NCBI RefSeq assembly: GCF_900163665.1
Contig: NZ_FUIA01000019.1
Coordinates: 248,001-312,000 of the forward strand
Reading direction: 5' to 3'
Source of the DNA: Frigoribacterium sp. JB110
GTDB taxonomy: Bacteria; Actinomycetota; Actinomycetes; Actinomycetales; Microbacteriaceae
DNA: 64,000 nt
A model generated the notes under the pieces. That model was given only the letters and a program-made list of their open reading frames with translations. It was not told the DNA's origin and made no database searches. Positions 9,153-22,401 of this stretch are shown one piece after another (position 1 is the first letter of the stretch; every line of letters begins with the position of its first letter). The position numbers were made by a program, and so were the translations under genes.

Positions 9153-9158
9153 ATTCTA
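9153..9158 (-). promoter_or_regulatory. Candidate -10 element of fmt
   Basis: TAGAAT on the minus strand is a near-consensus -10, 58 nt before the fmt GTG. The -35 region would fall at the edge of the 78-nt palindromic element at 9176-9253. Confidence 0.55.
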
Positions 9159-9175
9159 GTTCCGCTGGCCGACGC

Positions 9176-9253
9176 GCTGCCGAGAAGCGCACTTATTCGA
9201 CGTGGGCCCGTCCGAACCGGCGCATCTCGACGAGGAGTGCGCATCTCGGCAGC
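9176..9253. repeat. 78-nt imperfect palindromic repeat, copy 1
   Basis: This element has imperfect inverted ends: GCTGCCGAGAAGCGCACT on the left and the complement of GCTGCCGAGATGCGCACT on the right. A second 78-nt copy lies at 22434-22511 with the same length and a gap-free alignment. It begins 5 nt after the priA stop in the direction of priA transcription. It could act as a terminator, or be a REP- or MITE-like element. There is no open reading frame in it. Confidence 0.8.
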
Positions 9254-9257
9254 GGAG

Positions 9258-11219
9258 TCAGAGCTCGGGGTCGAGGACGTCGAGGCGGACGCTGAGTGCG
9301 GCGCGGGCGCCCTTGCGGCGGTCCTTGCGTCGGCGGGTGCTGACCGCTTCGGCGATCACCGATGCACGCAGCGACGTCGCCACGGCGGCACCGCGGGCGT
9401 AGTCGAACCGCACGAGAGCGCGCTGGGCGGTCGGGCCGAAGCGCTCACCCGCTTCGAGGGGAACCGGGCCGAGCACGGCGTCGGGCGGCAGATCGGGAAT
9501 GTGCTCACGCAGCTTCTCGATCGCGCGCTGCACCGCTGCTCCCACTCCCTCGACACGTGCCACCCGCGCGGCGGGCGGCAGGTGCAGCGGCGCACGCTCT
9601 GCGAGTTCGGAGCGGGCGTACCCCGCGTGCGTCCAGGAGGCCAGTGCCCTCGCCACCGGCCCGTTCACGCCTGCGAGATGCACGGGTGATCCGGGGGCTG
9701 CGAGTGCCGCCGCGTTCGACCACCAGCGCAGGCAGGCCTCGCCGATGCGCAGGTCGGGCGACTGCAGCATCCGCTCGCCGTCGAGCAGCAGCACCGCGCG
9801 GTAGCCGCCGTCCGCGACCGGCTCGGCTCCGCGCGTTGCGACCACGAGCGCGGGTTCCGGCCCCACTTCCCGCACCTGATGGTCGCCGTCCGCGATGATC
9901 ACGCGCGTGCCAGGGAATGCTCGTCCCAGCTCGTCGGCCGTGCGCTCCGATCCGGACGACGACAGCCGCAGACGCACGGACTCGCATTTCTGGCACGCCC
10001 AGTTGTGCGCGCCGCGCCCGCACCACCCGCACACGGGCACCGCGCCGCGCGAGCTGGCCTGCAGCGGCCCTCCGCACGACGCGCAGCGCGCCGGCGCCCT
10101 GCAGTCCGCGCACACCAGGCTCGGCGCATAGCCGGGGCGCGCCACCTGCACGAGGACCGGCCCGTGGTCGAGTGCCTCCTTGGCCGCACGGAATGCGGCT
10201 GAGGGCACGCGCGCGCCTCGTTCGTCCTCCCTGGTTCCGCTGAGGCGCACGTTCGCCTTCTCGCGCCTGGCGGCGGCCACCTCGGTGACGAAGCCGATCT
10301 CGACGAGTCGCTGCACATCGGACGATCGCGTATGTCCGGCGAACACGAGCGCGCATCTCTCGAGGCCCTGGCGCACGAGGGCGGCGTCACGCGCATGCAC
10401 GTAGGGTGCGAGCGGCTCCTCGTAGAGCGTGTCGCCGTCGTCCCAGATCGCGAGGAGGCCGAGCTGGTGGACCGGCGCGTAGACGGCGGACCGATTGCCG
10501 ATGACGACGCACGGACGCTCCTCGAGGGTGCGCAGATACCCGGCGTAGCGCTCTGGGCCGGACTGGCCCGCATCGTGGCGCACGAGCGCGTCTGAGGGAA
10601 TGTGCTCATCCGCTATCGACTGCAGACGGTCGAGGTCGCGATGATCCGGCACGGCGATGACCGCCGAGCGCCCGCCAGCCAAGGTGTCGGCCGCCGCCGC
10701 CACGAGCAGGCGCGCCCACGCGTCCGGCCGAGGCTGCGCGTTCAGCGCGAGCCGCTCCGCGGACCGGATGCGGTCGGCGAGCCCGGGGAAGGCCGCAAGT
10801 TCCAGCGTCGCTTCGCTGAGGCCCGTGACGGTCGGCGCTCCCCCGCGCTCGGCCGCCAGCCATGCCTTCTCCGCACGCACCATCCGCTTCGGGATCGCCA
10901 GTCGCAGCACGTCACCGGCGGAGCCCGCAGCTCTGTCGGCGACGGCGCGCGCCAGACGGTACAGCCGTTCCGGCAGCACGCGTGCCGATGAGACGACCTG
11001 TTCGAGATCGCTCAGCGTGCGGCTTCCGTCGTCTTCGGCTGCGACCTCGACCACGAAGCCCTCGACGACGCGCCCGGCCGTGCGCAGGGGTGCCTTCACG
11101 CGCACACCGCTGACCACGCCGGAGACGAGTTCATCCGGAATCGCGTAGTCGAACAGCCGGTCCAGCTGCGGCACGGGCGAATCGATGAGCACCCGAGCGA
11201 TCGGGCGCGCCCCCGTCAC
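9258..11219 (-). CDS. priA: Primosomal protein N' (PriA), helicase-deficient actinobacterial type
   Basis: This is a replication-restart protein. With the GTG start at 11219 it has 653 residues. The N-terminal 3'-DNA-binding domain includes DSPVPQLDRLFDYAIPDEL. A degenerate helicase core follows: the Walker A position near residues 180-199 reads LAGGRSAVIAVPDHRDLDRL with no GKT/GKS, and the DEAH position reads WDDGD. Eight cysteines at about residues 370-412 (CADC, CASC, CGWC, CQKC) form two zinc sites. Actinobacterial PriA commonly lacks ATPase motifs, so this is probably the normal state. The start is uncertain: GTG at 11192 is an alternative, and the open frame upstream overlaps metK. Confidence 0.93.
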   Translation of the reverse strand: MTGARPIARVLIDSPVPQLDRLFDYAIPDELVSGVVSGVRVKAPLRTAGRVVEGFVVEVAAEDDGSRTLSDLEQVVSSARVLPERLYRLARAVADRAAGSAGDVLRLAIPKRMVRAEKAWLAAERGGAPTVTGLSEATLELAAFPGLADRIRSAERLALNAQPRPDAWARLLVAAAADTLAGGRSAVIAVPDHRDLDRLQSIADEHIPSDALVRHDAGQSGPERYAGYLRTLEERPCVVIGNRSAVYAPVHQLGLLAIWDDGDTLYEEPLAPYVHARDAALVRQGLERCALVFAGHTRSSDVQRLVEIGFVTEVAAARREKANVRLSGTREDERGARVPSAAFRAAKEALDHGPVLVQVARPGYAPSLVCADCRAPARCASCGGPLQASSRGAVPVCGWCGRGAHNWACQKCESVRLRLSSSGSERTADELGRAFPGTRVIIADGDHQVREVGPEPALVVATRGAEPVADGGYRAVLLLDGERMLQSPDLRIGEACLRWWSNAAALAAPGSPVHLAGVNGPVARALASWTHAGYARSELAERAPLHLPPAARVARVEGVGAAVQRAIEKLREHIPDLPPDAVLGPVPLEAGERFGPTAQRALVRFDYARGAAVATSLRASVIAEAVSTRRRKDRRKGARAALSVRLDVLDPEL

Positions 11220-11301
11220 GGGCGTTCGCGGGAGAGTCGCCGCGCCGACCGTGGATGACCAGCGTGCGCCGCGCCGAGCCGCGCTCCGCCCGCCGACCGC
11301 A

Positions 11302-12492
11302 TCAGATTCCCGCTGCGCGCCGCAGCGCCTCCGCGCGGTCGGTGCGCTCCCAGGTGAAATCGTCTCCGTCGCGGCCGAAATGGCCGTAGGCGGCGGTTGC
11401 CGCGTAGATCGGTCGCAGCAGGTCGAGCTCGGCGATGATGGCGGCGGGCCGCAGGTCGAAGACCTGCTCGATCGCGGAGACGATCGTCTCATCCGCCACC
11501 GAGCCGGTGCCGAAGGTCTCGACGTACAGCCCCACAGGGTTCGCCTTGCCGATGGCGTACGCGACCTGCACCTCGAGTCGATCTGCCAGGCCCGCGGCGA
11601 CCGCGTTCTTCGCGACCCAGCGCATCGCGTACGCCGCGGAGCGGTCGACCTTCGACGGGTCCTTGCCGCTGAACGCGCCGCCGCCGTGGCGCGCCGCGCC
11701 GCCGTACGTGTCGATGATGATCTTGCGCCCCGTCAGCCCCGCGTCGGCCTTCGGGCCGCCCAGTACGAAGCTGCCTGACGGGTTGACCAGGATCCGCGCA
11801 TTCGACAGATCCAGCCCCGTCTCCTCGAGCACGGGGCGGATCACGACGCGTTCGATCGCTTCGCCCAGGTCGGCATGGGAGATGTCCGGATTGTGCTGCG
11901 TCGACAGCACCACGGTCTCCACCGTCTTCGGCACGCTGCCCTCGTAGCCGAGCGTGACCTGCGTCTTGCCGTCGGGACGCAGGAACGCCAGTTGCCCGGA
12001 CTTCCTGACCGCGGTCAGTCTGTGGGCGATGCGGTGCGCCGCCCAGATGGCCATCGGCATCAGCTCGGGCGTCTCGTTGGACGCATAGCCGAACATGATG
12101 CCCTGATCGCCGGCACCCTGACGGTCGAGTTCGTCGCCGTCATCGCCGCCGCGGTGCTCGGAACTGGTCGTGACCCCGTCGCCGATCTCGCGGGACTGCT
12201 CGCCGACCGAGACCGTCACACCGCACGAGTCGGCGTCGAACCCCATATCGGAGGACGTGTACCCGATGCGCCGGATGACGTCGCGCACGATCGTGGCGAT
12301 GTCGGCGTAGCCCGATGTGCGGATCTCGCCTGCGACGTGCACGAGGCCCGTCGTGACCAGTGTCTCCACCGCGACCCGCGCGTCAGGATCCTGCGCGAGC
12401 AGCGCGTCGAGGACGCTGTCGGAGATCTGGTCGCAGATCTTGTCGGGGTGGCCCTCGGTGACGGACTCCGAGGTGAACAGGCGCAGGCTCAT
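11302..12492 (-). CDS. metK: S-adenosylmethionine synthetase
   Basis: MetK makes SAM from methionine and ATP. The 396 residues contain the ATP/Met-binding start [20 protein letters not shown], the metal/P-loop signature [12 protein letters not shown], and [17 protein letters not shown] with [19 protein letters not shown]. The ATG at 12492 has CTGGAG 5 nt upstream. The gene lies between rpoZ and priA. coaBC, usually found between rpoZ and metK in actinobacteria, is absent. A strong hairpin occupies the leader about 20 nt before the start. Confidence 0.98.
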   Translation of the reverse strand: MSLRLFTSESVTEGHPDKICDQISDSVLDALLAQDPDARVAVETLVTTGLVHVAGEIRTSGYADIATIVRDVIRRIGYTSSDMGFDADSCGVTVSVGEQSREIGDGVTTSSEHRGGDDGDELDRQGAGDQGIMFGYASNETPELMPMAIWAAHRIAHRLTAVRKSGQLAFLRPDGKTQVTLGYEGSVPKTVETVVLSTQHNPDISHADLGEAIERVVIRPVLEETGLDLSNARILVNPSGSFVLGGPKADAGLTGRKIIIDTYGGAARHGGGAFSGKDPSKVDRSAAYAMRWVAKNAVAAGLADRLEVQVAYAIGKANPVGLYVETFGTGSVADETIVSAIEQVFDLRPAAIIAELDLLRPIYAATAAYGHFGRDGDDFTWERTDRAEALRRAAGI

Positions 12493-12512
12493 GGGGCTCC
12501 AGAATCGAAGAA

Positions 12513-12543
12513 GGTGGTCGCCGTCATTCTGACAGCGACCACC
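12513..12543 (-). terminator. Hairpin in the rpoZ-metK gap (terminator or attenuator)
   Basis: GGTGGTCGC (12513-12521) pairs perfectly with GCGACCACC (12535-12543), and GTCA/TGAC extends the stem inward past one mismatch. On the minus strand it is followed by the T-rich TTCTTCGATTCT and then by the metK ribosome-binding site. A TACGTT hexamer just upstream could be a metK -10. The hairpin would then sit at the 5' end of the metK mRNA. It may end rpoZ transcripts, attenuate metK, or both. Confidence 0.55.
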
Positions 12544-12584
12544 GACGTCCGGCGAACGTATTGCGTTTCGTCGCGACGAGCCGA

Positions 12585-12839
12585 CTACTCCGCGGCGCGA
12601 AGGCGCAGCTTGTCCTGGTGGATCTCGCGCAGCGCGATCGTGAGTGGCTTGTCCTGGATCTCGCTGTCGACCAGCGGGCCGACGTTGTCGAACAGGTTCC
12701 CCTCGTGCAGATCGGTGTAGTAGTCGTTGATCTGGCGGGCGCGCTTCGCGCCGTACACCACGAGCTCGTACTTCGAGTCGACGCGCTCCAGCAGCTCGTC
12801 GATCGGCGGGTCGATGATGCCCTTGTTCTCGGTAGCCAT
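12585..12839 (-). CDS. rpoZ: RNA polymerase omega subunit
   Basis: An 84-residue omega subunit that helps assemble the beta-prime subunit. It contains [20 protein letters not shown] and [12 protein letters not shown], the conserved core helix, and [13 protein letters not shown] near the end. It lies 27 nt downstream of gmk, as in Streptomyces and Mycobacterium. Confidence 0.96.
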   Translation of the reverse strand: MATENKGIIDPPIDELLERVDSKYELVVYGAKRARQINDYYTDLHEGNLFDNVGPLVDSEIQDKPLTIALREIHQDKLRLRAAE

Positions 12840-12866
12840 GCCGCTCCTTAGAAGTCGTCGTGCCCG

Positions 12867-13775
12867 TTATGCGGGCACATCTGCCAATTCTACGACCTGT
12901 TCCGCCGCTTCGGCGACGTCGTCGTTCACCACGAAGAAATCGAACTCCCGCTGCGCGGCCAGTTCGACCCGTGCCGTGCGCAGTCTGCGCGCGCGTTCCT
13001 CGTCGTCTTCGGTGCCCCGTCCGACCAGTCTGGTGACCAGTTCGTCCCAGCTCGGCGGCAGCAGGAACACCAGCGTCGCCGACGGCTCGGCGGAGCGCAC
13101 CTGCCGCGCACCCTGCAGATCGATCTCCAGCAGCACCGTCCTGCCGGCGCGCAGCGCCTCGTCGACCGGACCGCGCGGCGTGCCGTAGCGATGCGTGTTG
13201 TGCACGGTCGCGTATTCGAGGAGTTCGTCGTTCGCGATCATCCGGTCGAACTCCGCGTCGTCGACGAAGTAGTAGTGCGTGCCGTCGACCTCGCCGGGCC
13301 GGGGCTGACGCGTCGTCGCCGAGACCGAGAGATGGATCTCGGGATGGGTGTCTCTGATCCGCATGGCGACGGTCCCCTTCCCGACGGCCGTCGGGCCGGC
13401 GAGGACGAGCAGCCGGCTGCGACCGGGGCGGGGCTCCGGTTCGGGGAAGCGCGTGTCGAGCCAGCCGCAGAGTCGGTCGCGCTGGCGCGGCCCCAGTCCG
13501 CCGAGGCGCTTCACGGGTGCGATGCCGACCTCGGCGAGCACGCGGTCGCGCTTGCCGCGGCCGATCGCGGGCAGGGCGAGCAGGAAGTCCGTCACGCGCA
13601 GCGTACCGGCGGGGGAACGCGTGTCAGACTCCGCGCGTCGGAGCACCTCCTGGGGCGCCAGCACGCGGGTTCCGATGTCCCGCTTGAGCGACGCCCTCGC
13701 CCTGCGCGCTTCGATCGCGCGGCGGGACGCGGCCGTGCGGTCGACCTCGGGCGGTCTGACGCTGTCAGCGGGCAT
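12867..13775 (-). CDS. gmk: Guanylate kinase fused to an actinobacterial IHF domain
   Basis: Residues about 120-302 are a guanylate kinase (GMP to GDP). The P-loop is [15 protein letters not shown] at 126-140, the GMP-binding segment is [16 protein letters not shown], followed by [13 protein letters not shown] and [11 protein letters not shown]. Residues about 15-107 resemble the small DNA-binding mycobacterial IHF (sIHF/mIHF): [34 protein letters not shown] and [18 protein letters not shown]. In Streptomyces and Mycobacterium these are separate genes between pyrF and gmk. Here they are one frame of 302 residues. The ATG at 13775 overlaps the end of pyrF by 11 nt. No internal stop or frameshift separates the parts. 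Confidence 0.93.
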   Translation of the reverse strand: MPADSVRPPEVDRTAASRRAIEARRARASLKRDIGTRVLAPQEVLRRAESDTRSPAGTLRVTDFLLALPAIGRGKRDRVLAEVGIAPVKRLGGLGPRQRDRLCGWLDTRFPEPEPRPGRSRLLVLAGPTAVGKGTVAMRIRDTHPEIHLSVSATTRQPRPGEVDGTHYYFVDDAEFDRMIANDELLEYATVHNTHRYGTPRGPVDEALRAGRTVLLEIDLQGARQVRSAEPSATLVFLLPPSWDELVTRLVGRGTEDDEERARRLRTARVELAAQREFDFFVVNDDVAEAAEQVVELADVPA

Positions 13776-14600
13776 CTCGCGCCTCCCGGTACTCTGCCGC
13801 GCGCGCGGCGATGGTCTCGACGATGGCGTCGGGGCCTGTCCGCAGCAGGCTCCTGCTCTCCGAGGCCAGCACGTTGCCGGCCAAGGCGCCGAAGCGCGGC
13901 AGGAGATCATCCGGGCCGGCTCCCTGTGCGCCGAAGCCCGGCGCGAGGATGGGCATCCCCGCCAGCACGTCGTCGGTGAGGCCGGAAGCCGTTCGATCGA
14001 TCGTCGCGCCGACCACGAGCCCGGCCGACCCCAGCGGCGCTCCCCCGCCCGCGGCGGAGACGTCGAGCGCAACGCGGCGCGCCACGGTCTCGCCGCCGTC
14101 GCCGATTGCCCGCTGCAGTGCGGCGGCCTCGGGGTTGCTGGTCGCGCCGAGGACGAACACGCCCTTATCTGCCCGCAGCGTCGTTTCGATCGACGCCGTC
14201 AACGACCCCGCTCCGAGATACGGCGACAGCGTCACGGCGTCCGCCTCGAGCGGAGATCCCGGCTCCAGCCAGGCGCTCGCGTAGCCGGCCATGGTGCTGC
14301 CGATGTCGCCGCGCTTGGCGTCGGCTACGACGATCAGTCCTGCGTCGCGTCCGGCGGCGAGCACGGCTTCGAGCGCGGCGAAGCCGGCGCTGCCGAAGCG
14401 CTCGAAGAACGCCACCTGAGGCTTGATCGCGGCCACCCGGCCGGCTGAGGCCTCTACCACGCGCAGACCGAACCGCTTCAGCCCATCCGGCGTCTGCTCG
14501 AGCCCCCACGCGTCGAGCAGCTCCGCGTGCGGGTCGACCCCGACGCAGAGCGGCCCGAACGCGTCGAGTGCACGCCGGAGCCGGGAACCGAAGGTCACCG

Positions 14601-14604
<4 letters not shown>
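13765..14604 (-). CDS. pyrF: Orotidine-5'-phosphate decarboxylase, type 2
   Basis: PyrF converts OMP to UMP, the last step of de novo UMP synthesis. The 279-residue protein is the longer actinobacterial type. It has [12 protein letters not shown] near the N-terminus, the catalytic Asp/Lys motif [13 protein letters not shown], and [10 protein letters not shown]. The ATG at 14604 overlaps the carB stop region (14601), and the stop overlaps gmk, so it is coupled on both sides. Confidence 0.96.
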
Positions 14605-17874
<3,270 letters not shown>

Positions 17875-17882
<8 letters not shown>

Positions 17883-19038
17883 GGGGGCCCTTCTTGCCGA
17901 GGTGGTCCAGGACCATGGCCTGGAACCGGTCGAACAGGTAGTTGGCGTCGTTCGGCCCGCCGGCGGCCTCCGGGTGGTACTGCACGGAGAAGGCGGGGAT
18001 GTCGAGGGCGCGCACGCCCTCCACGACGTTGTCGTTGAGGCCGATGTGGCTGACTTCGATGCGGCCGAACCCGGCGGGACTGTCGAAGACGCCCTCGATC
18101 GGAGCCTCGACCGCGAAGCCGTGGTTCTGCGCCGTGATCTCCACGCGTCCGGTCGATTTGTCGCGCACCGGCTGATTGATGCCGCGATGCCCGAACGGCA
18201 GCTTGTAGGTGCCGAGGCCGAGCGCGCGCCCGAACAGCTGGTTGCCGAAGCAGATGCCGAAGTACGGCAGTCCGTCGCGCAGGGCGGACTGCAGCAGCTC
18301 GACATGGGCGTCGCTGGCCGCGGGGTCGCCAGGACCGTTCGAGAAGAACAGCGCGACGGGGTCGATCGCACGGATCTCGTCGAAGGTGACGTGCTGCGGC
18401 ATCACGTGCACCTCGAAGCCGCGGCTGGCGAGGTTGTCCACCGTCGCCTGCTTGATGCCGAGGTCGATCACGGCGAGATTTCCGATCCTCTCGCCCACGG
18501 CCTGCGTCACCTGCACGGCGTCGACCGAGACCTGGGCGGAGAGGTTCTGCCCCGTCATCTCGGGAGCGGCTGTGACGGAGCGCAGCTGCTCATCGGCGGT
18601 GAGGTCGGCCGCCTCGCCCGAGAACACGGCGCCGCGCATCGAGCCGTCGGACCGGATGTGCCTGGTGACCGCACGCGTGTCGATGCCGCTGATGCCGACG
18701 ATGCCGTCGCGCTCCAGTGCGGTTTCGAGCGATTCCTCAGCGCGCCAGTTCGACACGACGCGCGAGGGGTCGCGCACGATGTAGCCGGCGACCCACACGC
18801 GGCGGGATTCCGCGTCTTCGCTGTTGACCCCCGTGTTGCCGATGTGCGGTGCGGTCTGCAGCACGATCTGACCGGCGTACGACGGGTCTGTGAGGGTCTC
18901 CTGGTAGCCGGTCATCCCTGTGGTGAAGACGACCTCGCCGACCGTGGTGCCGCGTGCGCCGTAGGCGTAGCCGTCGTAGCGGCTGCCGTCCTCCAGCACG
19001 AGCACCGCACGGTCGCGGTCAAGAAGAGTAGAGGTCAC
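17875..19038 (-). CDS. carA: Carbamoyl-phosphate synthase small subunit
   Basis: CarA is the glutaminase subunit that feeds ammonia to CarB. It has 387 residues. The N-terminal domain shows [20 protein letters not shown]. The class I glutamine amidotransferase domain shows the nucleophile elbow [17 protein letters not shown] with the catalytic Cys, [10 protein letters not shown], and the His-Glu pair in VQYHPEA. The start is GTG at 19038, overlapping the upstream stop as GTGA. Confidence 0.97.
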
Positions 19039-19538
19039 TGCTCGGCTCCTGTGTGTTGTGCCGACAGATCGTCGATCGCGCGGACGAGGGCGTCCGGCGA
19101 GTGACTCTGTAGGCGGATGTAACTGTCGCAGATGGTGTCGTCGTCGCTTCGCCACGCGACGAGCACGAGCCCGTCGCGCTCCACGACGCGGTCGATGGTC
19201 CATGTCGCCCTGCCCGCACCTTCGATGCGGCCAGCGTCGAGGAAGAGGGAGGGGGTGCCTGGCATGTCGAGCGCGACACCGGATGTCGTCACGGTGACCG
19301 TGACGCGGGAACGGAACGCCAAGTGGGGCAGCGCGAGCCGGTCGAGCGGCGCATCGTGACGGGTCGTCGCCACATACAGTCCGTCGAAGACAGCGGTGGT
19401 CTCGCCCCGCACCTGGCCCAGCGGCACCTGGATCTCAGCGGAGACCCGTCGTCGTCTGCGCCATCCCCACCACATCAGCACCAGCACCAGGGCGATCACG
19501 CCCGCGAAGAACGCGATGCCAGGCAGGTACGCCAGCAT
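19035..19538 (-). CDS. Membrane-anchored PH-like protein of the pyr operon
   Basis: A 167-residue protein with one N-terminal membrane helix (GIAFFAGVIALVLVLMWWGW), a basic RRRRR stop-transfer stretch, and a soluble beta-rich domain of about 130 residues. Position between pyrC and carA and overall design match the conserved actinobacterial protein typified by M. tuberculosis Rv1382, which carries a PH-like fold. The ATG at 19538 overlaps the pyrC stop as TGATG. It has no recognisable catalytic motif, and its role in pyrimidine synthesis is unknown. Confidence 0.85.
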   Translation of the reverse strand: MLAYLPGIAFFAGVIALVLVLMWWGWRRRRRVSAEIQVPLGQVRGETTAVFDGLYVATTRHDAPLDRLALPHLAFRSRVTVTVTTSGVALDMPGTPSLFLDAGRIEGAGRATWTIDRVVERDGLVLVAWRSDDDTICDSYIRLQSHSPDALVRAIDDLSAQHTGAEQ

Positions 19539-20842
19539 CAGGCGTTCTCCTGCTCGACGATCTCGCCGTCTGCGAGCGTGACACGGCCGCGGTGGATCGT
19601 CCACGTTGTCCTGCCAGGCAGCTCGTCGCCGAGGTACGGCGAGTTCTCACTGCGGCCGCGCAGGTCGGCCGCGGTGAACACGCCCTTCACGTTCGGGTCG
19701 TACAGCGTCAGCTCCGCGCCCGACCCCTCGGCGATGTCCTCGCCGTGGCCTGGAAGCTGACCGATCCCGGCCGGCGTCTTCGACATCACGCGCGCGACGT
19801 CGGCCCAGTCGAGCAGGCCTGTGTCGACCATGGTCTTGTGCACGACGCGCAGCGCGCTCTCGAGGCCGACCATGCCGTGGGCGGCTGCGTGCCATTCGCA
19901 CGCCTTCGATTCCTCGGGGTGCGGGGCGTGGTCTGTGGCGACGATGTCGATGGTGCCGTCGGCGAGACCCGCACGCACGGCCTCGACGTCTTCGGCACGA
20001 CGCAGCGGTGGGTTCACCTTGTAGCGGGCGTCGTAGCCGCGCACCTTCTCGTCGCTGTAGAGCAGGTGGTGCGGCGTGACCTCGGCCGTGACGTCGATGC
20101 CGCGGGCCTTCGCCCACCGGATGATATCGACTGAGCCGGCCGTGGAGAGATGGCACACGTGCAGTCGCGAGCCGACGTGCTGTGCGAGCAGCACGTCGCG
20201 CGCGATGATCGATTCCTCGGCGACGGCGGGCCATCCGGCCAGCCCCAGCTCAGCCGAGACGACGCCCTCGTTCATCTGGGCGCCCTCGGTGAGCCGAGGG
20301 TCCTGCGCGTGCTGGGCGATCAGACCGCCGAACCCCTTCACGTACTCGAGCGCACGGCGCATCAGCAGCGGGTCCGCCACGCACGAGCCGTCATCGCTGA
20401 ACACGCGCACGTTCGCTCGCGATGACGCCATGGCGCCCAGCTCGGCGAGTCGCTCGCCCTTCTGGCCGACCGTCACGGCGCCGATCGGCTGCACGGTCGC
20501 GTAGCCGGCCGCTTCACCCAGCGCCAGCTCCTGTTCGACGACACCGGCGTTGTCGGCCACGGGCATGGTGTTCGGCATCGCGAACACGGCGGAGAACCCG
20601 CCTGCCGCCGCGGCACGCGTGCCCGTGAGGATCGTCTCGCTGGCTTCGAAGCCCGGTTCGCGCAGGTGAACGTGCAGGTCGACGAGCCCCGGCAGTGCGA
20701 TCAGGCCGTCCGCGTCGATCCTGGTCGCTCCTGCGCGGCTCAGGCCTGTGCCGATCTCGACGATGCGTCCGTCGTCGACGACGATATCCGCCCTGTCCGA
20801 TCCTTCGATCGCGGCGCCGGTGATGAGAAGAGTCTCGCTCAT
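19538..20842 (-). CDS. pyrC: Dihydroorotase
   Basis: PyrC cyclises carbamoyl aspartate to dihydroorotate. The 434-residue class I enzyme shows the zinc-binding [62 protein letters not shown], and [12 protein letters not shown] with the catalytic Asp. The ATG at 20842 overlaps the pyrB stop as ATGA. Confidence 0.97.
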   Translation of the reverse strand: MSETLLITGAAIEGSDRADIVVDDGRIVEIGTGLSRAGATRIDADGLIALPGLVDLHVHLREPGFEASETILTGTRAAAAGGFSAVFAMPNTMPVADNAGVVEQELALGEAAGYATVQPIGAVTVGQKGERLAELGAMASSRANVRVFSDDGSCVADPLLMRRALEYVKGFGGLIAQHAQDPRLTEGAQMNEGVVSAELGLAGWPAVAEESIIARDVLLAQHVGSRLHVCHLSTAGSVDIIRWAKARGIDVTAEVTPHHLLYSDEKVRGYDARYKVNPPLRRAEDVEAVRAGLADGTIDIVATDHAPHPEESKACEWHAAAHGMVGLESALRVVHKTMVDTGLLDWADVARVMSKTPAGIGQLPGHGEDIAEGSGAELTLYDPNVKGVFTAADLRGRSENSPYLGDELPGRTTWTIHRGRVTLADGEIVEQENA

Positions 20843-21813
20843 CGTCCCTCCTCATTCGTCGTCTGGTCCGTCCCGCGTTCCCCCGACAGGAGCAGGTAGA
20901 GCGCGGCCATCCTGACCGACACTCCGTTCGTGACCTGTTCGAGCACCGTGGAGCGGCCGGAATCAGCAGCAGCAGGGGATATCTCGAGGCCACGGTTCAT
21001 CGGGCCGGGATGCATCACAATCGTACCGCCGCTCAGACGCGCGAACCGTTCGCGGCCGAGGCCCCAGCGGCGCGAGTACTCGCGCTCCGAGGGGAAGAAC
21101 GAGGCGTTCATCCGCTCGAGCTGGATGCGCAGCACCATCACGGCGTCCTGGCCCGCTGCGAGGGTGTCGTCCAGGTCGTAGCTGACGTCGACCGGCCATG
21201 CGGAGAGATCCTGTGGGAGCAGCGTCGGCGGTGCCACCAGCGTGACCTGCGCGCCGAGCGTCGCCAGCAGCCACACGTTCGAGCGGGCGACCCTGGAGTG
21301 CAGAACGTCGCCGATGATCGCGACCCGTACACCGTCGAGGTCGCGACCGCGGCTCGCCGCACCGTGCAGGCGCCTGCGCATCGTGAAGGCGTCGAGCAGT
21401 GCCTGGGTCGGATGCTCGTGCGTGCCGTCGCCCGCGTTGACGACGCCGGCCGAGATCCAGCCGCTGGTCGCCAGGGTGTGAGGCGCGCCCGACGCCCCGT
21501 GGCGGATCACCACCGCGTCGGCGGCCATCGCCTGCAGCGTCTGGGCCGTGTCCTGCAGGCTCTCGCCCTTGGAGACGCTGGAGCCCTTGGCCGAGAAGTT
21601 GATCACATCGGCAGAGAGCCGCTTGGCGGCGGCCTCGAAGGAGATGCGCGTGCGCGTGGAGTCCTCGAAGAAGAGGTTCACCACGGTCTTCCCGCGCAGC
21701 GTCGGAAGCTTCTTCACCTCGCGGCTCTGCGTGTCCGCCATGTCCTCTGCGACATCGAGGATCCGGATGGCCTCCTCACGCGAGAGCGTGCGCGTGTCGA
21801 GCAGGTGCCTCAT
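20839..21813 (-). CDS. pyrB: Aspartate carbamoyltransferase catalytic subunit
   Basis: PyrB joins carbamoyl phosphate and aspartate. The 324-residue protein contains the carbamoyl-phosphate loop [50 protein letters not shown], and the aspartate-binding MHPGPMNRG. The ATG at 21813 overlaps the pyrR stop as ATGA. The much longer open frame upstream is the antisense shadow of pyrR. No pyrI regulatory subunit is present, as expected in actinobacteria. Confidence 0.98.
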   Translation of the reverse strand: MRHLLDTRTLSREEAIRILDVAEDMADTQSREVKKLPTLRGKTVVNLFFEDSTRTRISFEAAAKRLSADVINFSAKGSSVSKGESLQDTAQTLQAMAADAVVIRHGASGAPHTLATSGWISAGVVNAGDGTHEHPTQALLDAFTMRRRLHGAASRGRDLDGVRVAIIGDVLHSRVARSNVWLLATLGAQVTLVAPPTLLPQDLSAWPVDVSYDLDDTLAAGQDAVMVLRIQLERMNASFFPSEREYSRRWGLGRERFARLSGGTIVMHPGPMNRGLEISPAAADSGRSTVLEQVTNGVSVRMAALYLLLSGERGTDQTTNEEGR

Positions 21814-22349
21814 TCCGTGCCTTCCTCGATCGTGACGTCGTCGACGCCGTCGACCTCGGCGAGGCGGACGTTCACGCGCTCGGCGCGTGCTGACGGGAGG
21901 TTCTTGCCGATGAAGTCCGGCCGAATGGGGAGCTCGCGATGGCCGCGGTCGACCAGGATCGCGAGGCGCACGGCGGCGGGTCGGCCGATGTCCTTGAGCG
22001 CGTCGAGCGCCGCTGAGATGCTGCGACCGGAGAAGAGCACATCGTCGACGAGCACCACGACGCGGCCATCGATGCCGGTGCGGGGGATCTGCGTCGGCCG
22101 CGGAGCGCGGGTGGGGTGTCGCGAGAGATCGTCGCGGTACATCGTCACGTCCAGAGCGCCCGTGGGGACGGCGACGCCAGCGAAGCGTTCGATCAGAGCG
22201 GCCAGTCGCTCGGCGAGATTCACGCCTCTGGTGGGGATGCCCAGCAGGACGAGCCCCTCCGCGCCGCGATTGGCCTCGAGGATCTCGTGGGCGATCCGGG
22301 TCATCGCCCGACTGATATCGGCTTCCTGAAGCACAGCTCGCGTGCTCAT
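21810..22349 (-). CDS. pyrR: Bifunctional pyr operon RNA-binding regulator / UPRTase
   Basis: PyrR binds pyr mRNA in response to UMP and has weak uracil phosphoribosyltransferase activity. The 179-residue protein shows [18 protein letters not shown], the PRPP-binding [19 protein letters not shown] and [18 protein letters not shown]. The ATG at 22349 follows GGGAG with 6 nt spacing. The leader just upstream contains a PyrR-binding-loop consensus hairpin (22365-22380), so the gene probably controls itself and the downstream pyr genes translationally. Confidence 0.97.
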   Translation of the reverse strand: MSTRAVLQEADISRAMTRIAHEILEANRGAEGLVLLGIPTRGVNLAERLAALIERFAGVAVPTGALDVTMYRDDLSRHPTRAPRPTQIPRTGIDGRVVVLVDDVLFSGRSISAALDALKDIGRPAAVRLAILVDRGHRELPIRPDFIGKNLPSARAERVNVRLAEVDGVDDVTIEEGTE

Positions 22350-22364
22350 CCGCCACTCCCTTCT

Positions 22365-22380
22365 CCGCCTCACTGGACGG
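22365..22380 (-). promoter_or_regulatory. PyrR-binding hairpin in the pyrR leader
   Basis: On the minus strand the sequence CCGTCCAGTGAGGCGG folds as CCG-(U bulge)-CC paired with GG-CGG around the loop AGTGA. It fits the published PyrR-binding core UCCNGNGAGGC. It ends 15 nt before the pyrR ATG and immediately precedes the GGGAG ribosome-binding site. PyrR binding could therefore block initiation directly, as described for mycobacteria. There is no intrinsic terminator in the leader, which argues against Bacillus-style attenuation. Confidence 0.75.
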
Positions 22381-22401
22381 TCTTAAAGGTTCGGTGCGCT
22401 C

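Noticed and set aside
9258..11219. PriA degenerated to a pseudogene because Walker A is missing
   Set aside because: The frame is intact and the zinc cysteines are preserved. Loss of ATPase motifs is the usual state of actinobacterial PriA.
21010..22329. 439-codon open frame on the plus strand
   Set aside because: It is antisense to pyrB and pyrR and has shadow-type composition.
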